DNA from: Thermodesulfovibrionales bacterium
Lineage (GTDB): Bacteria > Nitrospirota > Thermodesulfovibrionia > Thermodesulfovibrionales > UBA1546
DNA length: 6,840 nt
NCBI GenBank assembly: GCA_030018605.1
Contig: JASEHP010000088.1
Location: forward strand, 1 to 6,840
Direction of reading: 5' to 3'
Shown here: in pieces, positions 1-5,236 of the stretch
How positions within the stretch are numbered: the first letter of the stretch is position 1
Layout: the number at the start of each line of letters is the position of its first letter
Made by a program: the position numbers and the translations under genes
Notes under the pieces: generated by a model
What the model was told of the DNA's origin: nothing
Database searches by the model: none
Seen by the model: only the letters and a program-made list of their open reading frames with translations

Positions 1-54
1 TTTTAGATGATTTAACCAGTACCTTCTCGGTTACATTTTAGATGATTTAATGCG
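1..54 (+). repeat. Left terminal repeat, probable insertion-sequence end
   Basis: This 54-bp stretch is repeated in reverse complement at 6787-6840, with a single mismatch (T27 against G6814). It holds two copies of the 15-mer TTTTAGATGATTTAA, at 1-15 and 36-50, separated by 20 bp (period 35). Similarity to the other copy stops after base 54. Base 55 onward soon becomes the coding sequence of a truncated regulator, so the boundary of a mobile element probably lies near 54-70. Paired short direct repeats inside an end are typical of transposase-binding ends, for example in the IS21 family, but no transposase is visible and the family is not identified. Seen: the repeats. Inferred: mobile-element end. 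Confidence 0.7.
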
Positions 55-150
55 ATTACTTGTATTTTACTGCAAGCGCGGGATATACTCGGCATTGACA
101 GGGTATCGCTGTGGAGGAAGCTTAAAAAATACGGGCTTGAAGGAAACTGA
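55..150 (+). pseudogene. C-terminal remnant of an NtrC-family sigma54 response regulator (Fis-type HTH)
   Basis: The frame ending with the TGA at 148-150 encodes QARDILGIDRVSLWRKLKKY followed by GLEGN. This is the Fis-type helix-turn-helix that closes NtrC-family enhancer-binding activators. In such proteins it binds upstream activating sites, while the lost parts (receiver and AAA+ domains) activate sigma54 RNA polymerase. Only about 29 codons remain. Going upstream, the frame meets stops at 43-45, 13-15 and 4-6, all inside the terminal repeat, and the residues just before QARD (ITCILL) no longer match the family. The gene therefore looks cut by the element at the left edge; the rest may lie on the far side of it. 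No start or expression signal is visible for the remnant. The HTH identity is firm; calling it dead is an inference. Confidence 0.75.
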
Positions 151-235
151 ACCTCCTTGCCCCTTCGTTCAGTATACAGAAAATCAGGGCAGATAAGGGA
201 ACGCTTCTGACAAACAAAGAGCGTAATGCAAATCC

Positions 236-264
236 TTGCTATCCCTGCAAATCATACGTATAAT
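236..264 (+). promoter_or_regulatory. Sigma70-type promoter of the vapBC operon
   Basis: A perfect -10 box TATAAT lies at 259-264. A -35 box TTGCTA (4 of 6 consensus bases) lies at 236-241, with a 17-bp spacer. Transcription would start near 271, leaving a leader of about 14 nt that contains the ribosome binding site GGAGGTG (274-280), 4 nt before the ATG. An 8-bp direct repeat TGCAAATC occurs at 227-234 and 246-253, on either side of the -35 box. Confidence 0.75.
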
Positions 265-272
265 ATACGTAT
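254..272 (+). promoter_or_regulatory. Palindromic operator over the -10 box, probable VapB/VapBC autoregulation site
   Basis: ATACGTATAATATACGTAT is two copies of the self-complementary octamer ATACGTAT around a 3-bp spacer, so it is both a perfect inverted repeat and a direct repeat. It covers the -10 box and the expected transcription start, where a bound ribbon-helix-helix antitoxin would block RNA polymerase. Autorepression by such sites is established for toxin-antitoxin operons; the binding here is inferred from position and symmetry. Confidence 0.7.
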
Positions 273-284
273 TGGAGGTGAAAA

Positions 285-551
285 ATGGCAAAGGCAGTTC
301 TTAAAAAAGAAAAATGGACGCTTTCTTTTGATTCATCATTGAAAGATGCAGTCATAAGAGAAGCAAGAGGGAAAGGCGTCTATCCCGTCAACATCCTTGA
401 GGAAATGGTCAGGGAGAAATTTAACCCCTATGGATATACGGATGTGAAAGACAGTGTGGCGCACGTCAGGTCTATAAGAAAAAAATCAAAAGGGGTTTCA
501 ACAAAGGCTTTCCTTGATGAGATCAAGAAATGGCAAAAATCAGGCTCCTGA
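285..551 (+). CDS. VapB-like antitoxin, probable ribbon-helix-helix DNA-binding protein
   Basis: This is an 88-residue protein of antitoxin size. The N-terminal half fits a ribbon-helix-helix fold: a short beta strand KWTLSFD (residues 10-16), then helices at about 17-31 and 35-46 with a turn between them (GKGVYPVN). The charged C-terminal part (about 52-88), ending in TKAFLDEIKKWQKSGS, would be the flexible segment that wraps around and blocks the toxin. The start is clear: ATG at 285 with GGAGGTG (274-280) just upstream, behind a good promoter. The gene overlaps the PIN toxin gene by 22 nt, the usual antitoxin-first order with translational coupling. It probably represses its own operon through the palindrome over the -10 box. 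The antitoxin role rests mainly on context; the sequence is not a close match to a named family that I recognise. Confidence 0.8.
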   Translation: MAKAVLKKEKWTLSFDSSLKDAVIREARGKGVYPVNILEEMVREKFNPYGYTDVKDSVAHVRSIRKKSKGVSTKAFLDEIKKWQKSGS

Positions 552-922
552 TCGATACCGACATATTTATCGACTACTTTAATCACGGGTTTTTTGAAGA
601 AATCCTTGAGAATGAAGAGTTTGATATATATTACTCGGCGGTTACAAAGAAAGAACTCCTTGCAAAACAAGGCCTGAAAAATTCGGAAAAACAGGCAATC
701 CTTTATGTATTAAAGGAACATAAGATTGTAAATTTAACAGCCGCTGTAGCCGACAGATATTCAGACCTGCTTGATGAATATCCGGAAATGGAAAAGGAAG
801 ACGCCTTGATAGCGGCAACAGCGCTTCATAAGCGGCTGCCCCTTTTGACCAGAAACTGGAAGCATTACAGAAAGATCAAAGGGTTAGTCCTCTTCGGCTC
901 AAAAATAAATCTGCAAAAGTAA
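530..922 (+). CDS. vapC: VapC-like PIN-domain ribonuclease toxin
   Basis: This is a 130-residue single-domain PIN protein, the normal length for VapC. The conserved acidic residues of the metal site are visible: D9 and D11 in LLIDTDIFIDYF, E42 in the TKKELL helix, and D91 in EKEDALIAATAL, followed by the terminal LLTRNWKHY motif (T107, N109). All expected catalytic positions are kept, so the toxin looks intact. VapC proteins are Mg-dependent endoribonucleases that cut tRNA or rRNA and arrest growth until neutralised by their antitoxin; the RNA target here cannot be read from sequence. The ATG at 530 lies inside the antitoxin gene (22-nt overlap) and has only a weak ribosome binding site, as expected for coupled translation. 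It converges on the HNH gene with just 22 bp between stop codons and no obvious terminator. Confidence 0.88.
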   Translation: MAKIRLLIDTDIFIDYFNHGFFEEILENEEFDIYYSAVTKKELLAKQGLKNSEKQAILYVLKEHKIVNLTAAVADRYSDLLDEYPEMEKEDALIAATALHKRLPLLTRNWKHYRKIKGLVLFGSKINLQK

Positions 923-944
923 ACCTCTAAGCGCTTGCTATTCG

Positions 945-1274
945 TTACCCCTTGAGATAATCTCCGAGCAGCCCTCTGCTGTGCTCGTCGTCATGGCAAT
1001 AGGCGCAGAGGTTCTCCCAGTTTGAGCCGTCAGAAGGATTGTTTTGGCGATTGCCGTCTTTATGATGCACTGTGAGGAGGCGCCGGTCTTTGAAGTCAAA
1101 CTCCCTTCCGCATTTGGCGCATATCAGGCCGTGGATTTTCAGGGATTGCTCCCTATAATCGGAGACAGGGGCATTGCCCTCTTTTAATTCCCTGACGATT
1201 TCAGCGGCGGTTTTTTCTGCTGCGGGCTTTTGCGGCAGGGGTTTTCTGAATTTTATCCGTTGTCTGCTTCCCAA
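945..1274 (-). CDS. HNH nuclease family protein, YajD-like
   Basis: This 109-residue protein has a C-terminal HNH/zinc-finger domain (about 38-100) close to E. coli YajD. It begins with a DYREQSLKIHG segment, followed by a CAKC zinc pair (C52, C55), LTVHHKDGN (H70, H71), the DGSNWENL segment (N85, N88), and a second zinc pair CAYC (C90, C93) with H94 and H98. HNH domains cut DNA in a metal-dependent way; the role of YajD-type proteins is not established. Residues 1-37 are basic and probably disordered. The start is a TTG at 1272-1274, chosen because a near-perfect AGGAGGTGA lies 6 nt upstream. A 17-bp palindrome (1289-1305) sits directly upstream of that site. The gene follows ybaB by 62 bp on the same strand, where recR is usually found. 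It may be in the dnaX operon or have its own promoter. Confidence 0.85.
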   Translation of the reverse strand: MGSRQRIKFRKPLPQKPAAEKTAAEIVRELKEGNAPVSDYREQSLKIHGLICAKCGREFDFKDRRLLTVHHKDGNRQNNPSDGSNWENLCAYCHDDEHSRGLLGDYLKG

Positions 1275-1288
1275 AAACTCACCTCCTG

Positions 1289-1305
1289 TCCCGATAATAT
1301 CGGGA
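1289..1305 (-). repeat. Palindrome upstream of the HNH gene ribosome binding site
   Basis: TCCCGATAATATCGGGA is a perfect inverted repeat with 8-bp arms and a 1-bp centre. On the minus strand it ends just before the AGGAGGT of the HNH gene. It could be an operator, a small 5' leader hairpin, or a copy of a dispersed palindromic repeat. There is no T-run after it on the coding strand, so it is not an intrinsic terminator for ybaB. Confidence 0.6.
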
Positions 1306-1336
1306 TTGAAGCATAAAAATCGCCGGCTCAGCGGAA

Positions 1337-1672
1337 TTAGAAAAATTTACCCAGATCCCCTAATCCCGGTATCTGCATTCCTCCTGTAAGCTTTGACATC
1401 CCTTCATTGACCATTTCCTGCGCCCGCCGTAAGGCCTCATTAGCCGCAGCAAGTATGAGGTCCTGCAGCATTTCAACATCATCAGGATTCACAACATCCT
1501 TTTCTATTTTTATGGAGACTATCTGGCCGGCGCCGTTTGCAATAACTGTAACCATGCCTCCGCCTGCTGTTGCTTCAACCGTCTTCTTCTTTGACTCTTC
1601 CTGCATCCTCTGCATCTCTGTCTGAAGCTTTTGAGCCTCACGCATAATATCACCGAGCATCTTCTTAGACAT
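1337..1672 (-). CDS. ybaB: YbaB/EbfC family nucleoid-associated protein
   Basis: From the preferred start this is a 111-residue protein, the normal length for the family. Residues 3-32 form a heptad-rich helix (LGDIMREAQKLQTEMQRM), then TVEATAGGGMVTV (about 31-43), a beta core with NGAGQIVSIKIEKDVV, the helix DDVEMLQDLILAAANEALRRAQE, and a flexible Met/Gly-rich tail ending in GDLGKFF. YbaB proteins are small dimeric DNA-binding proteins associated with the nucleoid. I chose the ATG at 1670-1672 because the protein then begins MSKKMLGDIM, like family members, and a G-rich site lies about 10 nt upstream. An in-frame GTG at 1682-1684 would add four residues (METK). The start overlaps the dnaX stop by 8 nt, so translation is probably coupled. 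recR, the usual next gene, is absent. Confidence 0.93.
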   Translation of the reverse strand: MSKKMLGDIMREAQKLQTEMQRMQEESKKKTVEATAGGGMVTVIANGAGQIVSIKIEKDVVNPDDVEMLQDLILAAANEALRRAQEMVNEGMSKLTGGMQIPGLGDLGKFF

Positions 1673-3368
1673 CTTTGTTTCCACCCCCTGTATTTTCCTT
1701 TAGTTTAACATCAATTATCCTTCCGTCAAAAAGTTCAATCACCTCTTTTACTGCGGGGTCTGCCAGAACTTTATCCTTCAGGTCTTTTTTGCGGATTACT
1801 TTCTTTGTCAGGATATCTATTTTAAGTTTTGCGGGAGTCTTAAGAATATCCGAGGCTATTTTCTCTATCAAATTAGAATTCTTCCTTATGGGCTCTGCAA
1901 AAAGCTCTGCCTCATTGCTGTTAAACGAAAGCGTAAAAACATTCCCATTGAGAAGGGGTATTGCCTTGGAAAGCTTTGATGTAATCCGCGGGTCGTCAAT
2001 CTTCTCAACTAAGGCATTTAACAGAGAAGCTCCGTCAAGCGGGGCTGAGGGTTGAGCGTCTTTTTGAGAAGAAGGATTCCCGATTCTCCTCGGCGAATCC
2101 GCCTGAGTGCGGACAAGCGGGAATGACACTTCTTTTGTCATGCCGGCTTGTCCGGCATCTTTCTCATCCTGTGTCTTGTCCTGCTTACTAATTTCTGACT
2201 GTTCTACTTTACGCGCTGAAGGCAACGGCATCCCCTTTATGAGCGCATCTATATTCTCTATCGCCTCTTGCACAGGTTTGAGCGTGCTTAAGAAGCTTAT
2301 CCTTATCAGCGACATTTCAAGGCTGAGCCGCGGCGAAAATGAAGAGCGGACATCGAGTTCAGCCTTGGCCATTTCCGAAAGCATGAGCGTAAGAAGGTCA
2401 AGTGAAATTTTCGGAAGCATCCCTCTGACTACGCTCATTTCTTCTTCGCTGAGATCAAGCGCCTCTTCAGGTTTTTTTACAGCCTTTGCAACAAGCAGAT
2501 TTCTGAAAAATTCCACAAGGTCTTTTGCAAAAGACTTAAGGTCTGTCCCTTTATCAACAAGTTCGGATATAACGCTGATAATCTTTCCCCTGTCACCTGC
2601 GATAACAGCGGCGGATATTTCTGCAAGTATTCCGATATCTGCTATGCCGAGCAGGTCTTTCACTCCGTCTGCGTCTATCTCCGAAGAGAACGCAGTCACC
2701 TGATCAAGAATTGTCAGGGAATCCCTCATGCTTCCGTCAGCAGCGCGCGCTACCATTTCTATAGCGGAATCAGAGATTTTTATGTCTTCCGATGATGCTA
2801 TATGCCTTAATCTTTCCTTTATCTTTTGCGCTGATATGCGCCTGAAAGGAAGATGCTGGCACCTTGAGAAAATGGTGGCCGGTATTTTCCTCGGCGCTGT
2901 TGTCGCCAACACAAAGATTGCGTGAGGAGGCGGCTCCTCAAGTGTCTTTAAAAGGGCATTGAATGCAGAGGTTGAAAGCATGTGCGCTTCATCTATGATA
3001 TAAATCTTGTATCTGCCGCCAAGCGGGGTATACTTAACGCCCTCCCTCAAATCCCTTATGTCATCAACGCTGTTATTTGATGCGCCGTCTATTTCAAGGA
3101 CATCAATTGATGTGCCGTCTTTAACAGCTGTGCATGATGCGCATGCGCTGCATGGCGACGGGGTAGGCCCGCTTTCGCAGTTAAGCGCCTTTGCAAGTAT
3201 CCTTGCGGTGGATGTTTTGCCCACGCCTCTCGGCCCTGAAAATATATAGGCATGCGCAATCTTTTTCTGTGCGATGGAGTTTTTCAGAATCCGGGTAATA
3301 GGCTCCTGTCCTACGAGGTCTTCAAACCCCTGAGGCCTCCATTTTCTTGCAAGTACAAGGTAGCTCAT
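1665..3368 (-). CDS. dnaX: DNA polymerase III subunit tau/gamma (clamp-loader ATPase)
   Basis: This 567-residue protein is the motor subunit of the clamp loader, which opens the beta clamp and places it on primed DNA. Visible motifs are Walker A GPRGVGKT (45-52), the zinc cysteines C64, C73, C76 and C79, Walker B IIDEAH (124-129), sensor 1 near LATTAPRKIP, and the arginine finger in FSRC (R169, the E. coli position). The collar domain follows at about 245-370. A low-complexity linker (about 385-445) leads to a C-terminal domain (about 446-555) resembling the tau tail. Two oddities: sensor 1 reads TTAPRKIP where TTEPHKIP-like is common, and linker residues 404-432 are encoded by a palindromic repeat-like DNA segment. 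A run of seven A at codons 297-299 could allow a shorter product. The ATG at 3366-3368 has AAAAGGAG just upstream, 14 bp after the SRP RNA gene, so the two are probably co-transcribed. Confidence 0.97.
   Translation of the reverse strand: MSYLVLARKWRPQGFEDLVGQEPITRILKNSIAQKKIAHAYIFSGPRGVGKTSTARILAKALNCESGPTPSPCSACASCTAVKDGTSIDVLEIDGASNNSVDDIRDLREGVKYTPLGGRYKIYIIDEAHMLSTSAFNALLKTLEEPPPHAIFVLATTAPRKIPATIFSRCQHLPFRRISAQKIKERLRHIASSEDIKISDSAIEMVARAADGSMRDSLTILDQVTAFSSEIDADGVKDLLGIADIGILAEISAAVIAGDRGKIISVISELVDKGTDLKSFAKDLVEFFRNLLVAKAVKKPEEALDLSEEEMSVVRGMLPKISLDLLTLMLSEMAKAELDVRSSFSPRLSLEMSLIRISFLSTLKPVQEAIENIDALIKGMPLPSARKVEQSEISKQDKTQDEKDAGQAGMTKEVSFPLVRTQADSPRRIGNPSSQKDAQPSAPLDGASLLNALVEKIDDPRITSKLSKAIPLLNGNVFTLSFNSNEAELFAEPIRKNSNLIEKIASDILKTPAKLKIDILTKKVIRKKDLKDKVLADPAVKEVIELFDGRIIDVKLKENTGGGNKDV
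2075..2154. repeat. Palindromic repeat-like element inside the dnaX linker
   Basis: The arms 2110-2128 and 2136-2154 are complementary at 17 of 19 positions around a 7-nt loop (2129-2135). A second, weaker inverted pair, GGATTC (2075-2080 read as GGATTCC) and GAATCC (2095-2100), flanks a further GC-rich block with GGCGAATCCGCC (2091-2102). The stretch looks like the intergenic REP-type repeats with GTCATTCCCGC and GGGAATCC ends that are common in many Gram-negative genomes, yet here it is read in frame as DnaX residues about 404-432. Hairpin seen; repeat-family membership is recalled, not searched. Confidence 0.6.
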
Positions 3369-3382
3369 GCTCTCCTTTTCTC

Positions 3383-3491
3383 CAGCCTGGGGACAACTTG
3401 CTGCGGCACCCAGAGTAAATGCTTACCACTGCTTCCTTCCGGACCTGATGGGGTTCACACCACTCTGCTGCGCAGGGCCATCCCCAGGCTG
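3383..3491 (-). ncRNA. ffs: Signal recognition particle RNA, small 4.5S type
   Basis: This is a 109-nt RNA on the minus strand. Its ends pair as CAGCCTGGGG with CCCCAGGCTG (3482-3491 with 3383-3392). The apical domain, complementary to 3430-3448, carries the hallmark CAGGTCCGGAAGGAAGCA with the GGAA tetraloop that binds the Ffh M domain, followed by the GTGGTAAGC side of the asymmetric loop. With Ffh and FtsY it delivers nascent membrane proteins to the membrane. There is no Alu domain, so it is the short form seen in most Gram-negatives. It lies 14 bp upstream of dnaX, a placement also known in other bacteria such as Bacillus. The exact ends are taken from the outer pairing and may be off by a few bases. 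Confidence 0.95.
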
Positions 3492-3497
3492 CAGAAC

Positions 3498-3512
3498 CCA
3501 AACACTGTTTGG
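3498..3512. repeat. Short perfect palindrome just upstream of ffs
   Basis: CCAAACACTGTTTGG has 7-bp arms and a 1-bp centre, ending 6 bp before the SRP RNA 5' end on the minus strand. It occupies the place where a -10 box for ffs would be, and no good -10 hexamer is seen there. It may be a regulator site, a processing hairpin between the tRNA and ffs, or chance. Confidence 0.4.
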
Positions 3513-3587
3513 CGGTTAAGAGTTCAAAATGAGAAATTAAAGTTTGCGGGGTTAAGTCTTAACTTTCAACCTGCAACTTTTTCTCTA

Positions 3588-3678
3588 TGGCGGAGAGGCA
3601 GGGATTTGAACCCTGGGTGCGGGATTAGCGCACACACGATTTCCAGTCGTGCACCTTCGGCCTCTCGGTCACCTCTCC
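3588..3678 (-). tRNA. tRNA-Ser (anticodon GGA)
   Basis: This is a 91-nt class II tRNA. The acceptor stem GGAGAGG pairs with CCTCTCC; the discriminator is G and the CCA end is encoded (3588-3590 on the complement). The anticodon arm is CACGA-CTGGAAA-TCGTG, giving GGA, which reads UCC and UCU serine codons. A long variable arm (GTGCGCTAATCCCGCAC region) and the T arm GGGTTCAAATCCC are present, as expected for serine tRNAs. It sits between gatB and ffs on the same strand. No separate promoter is evident, so it may be processed from a longer transcript. Confidence 0.96.
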
Positions 3679-3733
3679 AACGTAAGATGTATCTGAAATT
3701 TTAACTGATAAGACGGGGTTTAAGCAACTTGAC

Positions 3734-5236
3734 TCAACTAAGCTTCTTCTTCACAATCTCATTCACAATCTGCGGGTTTGCCTTGCCTTTTGTGAGCTTC
3801 ATAATCTGCCCGACAAAAAAGTCGAGGAGTTTTTCGTCTCCTGCTCTGAACCTTTCAACTTCTTTAGGATTCTTTGCAATAACTTCATCAACAGCCTTTT
3901 CTATTTCAGATGAGTCGCTAATCTGAGCAAGGCCTTTTTCCTTGATTATTTCCTCGGGGGTTGGCAGCATTTCAACAACCGGTTTCCCAACTGCCTCCTC
4001 AGAAGGTATTCCGATGAGTTTAATCACAAGAGCTTTACTTCTCTTATACATTTCTTCAAAGACTTCAGTTTTAGCTTGTCTTATGCTTATTTCGCCTTTG
4101 TCTATAAGCTTAAGCATATCCACAAGTTGTACAGGCTTAAGCGGACACTCATCAAATCCCTTATTTTCTTCATTAAGAAGTCTCGTTAAATCTCCCATCA
4201 TCCAATTGCTGACAGCCTTCGGGTTTCCACCGAGCTTTACAGTTTCTTCAAACCATTCAGAGGCAACCTTTTCAGAGGTAAGCAAATCCGCATCATATTC
4301 AGGCAAGCCATATTCAGATACAAATCTTTCCCTTTTAGCGTCAGGAAGCTCGGGCAAAGACGCCTTAAGCTCATCAATCCATTTTTGCTCAACTGTAATC
4401 GGCACAAGGTCCGGCTCGGGGAAATAGCGGTAATCATGCGCCTCTTCTTTTCCTCGCATGGACTCTGTTATCCCTTTATTTGAATCCCAGAGCCTTGTCT
4501 CCTGAATGACTTTGCCGCCTTCTTCAATAACCTTAATCTGTCTTTTTATTTCATACTCAAGCGCCTTTTCAACGAACTTAAATGAATTGATGTTTTTCAC
4601 CTCTGCCCTTGTACCGAATTCCTTCTGCCCGGCAGGCCTTATTGATACATTCGCATCGCATCTTAAAGAACCCTGCTCCATGTTGCCGTCGCATACACCA
4701 AGATAGCGGAGTATTGTCCTGAGTTTTTTCATGTATTCAGCCGCTTCTTGCGGGCTTCTTATGTCCGGTTCTGAAACTATCTCCATAAGAGGCACGCCTG
4801 CACGGTTTAAATCTACAAAACTGTAATTGCCCGAACCTTCGTGAATATTTTTCCCTGCATCTTCTTCCATATGGATTCTTGTTATGCCAATCCTTTTCAC
4901 TTCTCCGTCAACAATAACCTCAATAAAACCATGCTCGCATATTGGCAGTTCATACTGGCTTATCTGATAACCCTTCGGAAGGTCGGGGTAGAAATAATTC
5001 TTGCGGGCAAACCTGCTGTAAGAGGAAATCTTGCAGTTAGTTGCCAAGCCTGTCTTTATCGCAAACTCCAGCGCTTTTTTATTCAGGACAGGAAGAACGC
5101 CGGGCATGCCTATGCACACCGGGCACGTCTGGGTGTTCGGCTCCGAGCCGAATTTCGTGGAGCATCCGCAGAACACCTTGCTGTCAGTCAGCATTTGGGC
5201 ATGAACTTCAAGACCTATTACCGCTTCGTATCTCAT
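3734..5236 (-). CDS. gatB: Aspartyl/glutamyl-tRNA(Asn/Gln) amidotransferase subunit B
   Basis: This 500-residue protein is full length for the family. GatB is the kinase/transamidase subunit: it phosphorylates the side chain of misacylated Glu-tRNA(Gln) or Asp-tRNA(Asn) and then amidates it with ammonia from GatA. The N-terminal cradle domain begins with YEAVIGLEVHAQ and contains the zinc cysteines C23, C25, C38 and C41. It also has the signature FYPDLPKGYQISQ (82-94), HMEEDAGK (122-129) and DLNRAGVPLMEIVSEPD (142-158). The helical middle and the C-terminal YqeY-like tail (about 350-500), which grips the tRNA, are complete. Its ATG overlaps the gatA stop as ATGA, with GAGGAAG about 9 nt upstream, so the subunits are translationally coupled. 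Presence of this enzyme implies the cell lacks GlnRS, AsnRS or both. Confidence 0.98.
   Translation of the reverse strand: MRYEAVIGLEVHAQMLTDSKVFCGCSTKFGSEPNTQTCPVCIGMPGVLPVLNKKALEFAIKTGLATNCKISSYSRFARKNYFYPDLPKGYQISQYELPICEHGFIEVIVDGEVKRIGITRIHMEEDAGKNIHEGSGNYSFVDLNRAGVPLMEIVSEPDIRSPQEAAEYMKKLRTILRYLGVCDGNMEQGSLRCDANVSIRPAGQKEFGTRAEVKNINSFKFVEKALEYEIKRQIKVIEEGGKVIQETRLWDSNKGITESMRGKEEAHDYRYFPEPDLVPITVEQKWIDELKASLPELPDAKRERFVSEYGLPEYDADLLTSEKVASEWFEETVKLGGNPKAVSNWMMGDLTRLLNEENKGFDECPLKPVQLVDMLKLIDKGEISIRQAKTEVFEEMYKRSKALVIKLIGIPSEEAVGKPVVEMLPTPEEIIKEKGLAQISDSSEIEKAVDEVIAKNPKEVERFRAGDEKLLDFFVGQIMKLTKGKANPQIVNEIVKKKLS

Noticed and set aside
1..54. Repeat-spacer-repeat pattern resembling a tiny CRISPR
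   Set aside because: The repeat is 15 bp and the gap 20 bp, both too short. The gap is the same at both window ends apart from one base, and there are only two units per end.
428..670. 80-codon minus-strand open frame across the vapB-vapC overlap
   Set aside because: It is antisense to two well-supported toxin-antitoxin genes and shows no family resemblance or start signals.
923..944. Bidirectional terminator between vapC and the HNH gene
   Set aside because: Only a short AAGCGCTT palindrome is present, with no stable stem and no T-run on either strand.
2107..2703. 198-codon plus-strand open frame
   Set aside because: It is antisense to dnaX, with a Ser/Leu/Ile-rich composition typical of a mirror frame of a helical protein.
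3252..3704. 150-codon plus-strand open frame
   Set aside because: It runs antisense through the start of dnaX, ffs and the serine tRNA. Its RGRDLNPG stretch is the familiar false translation of a tRNA gene.
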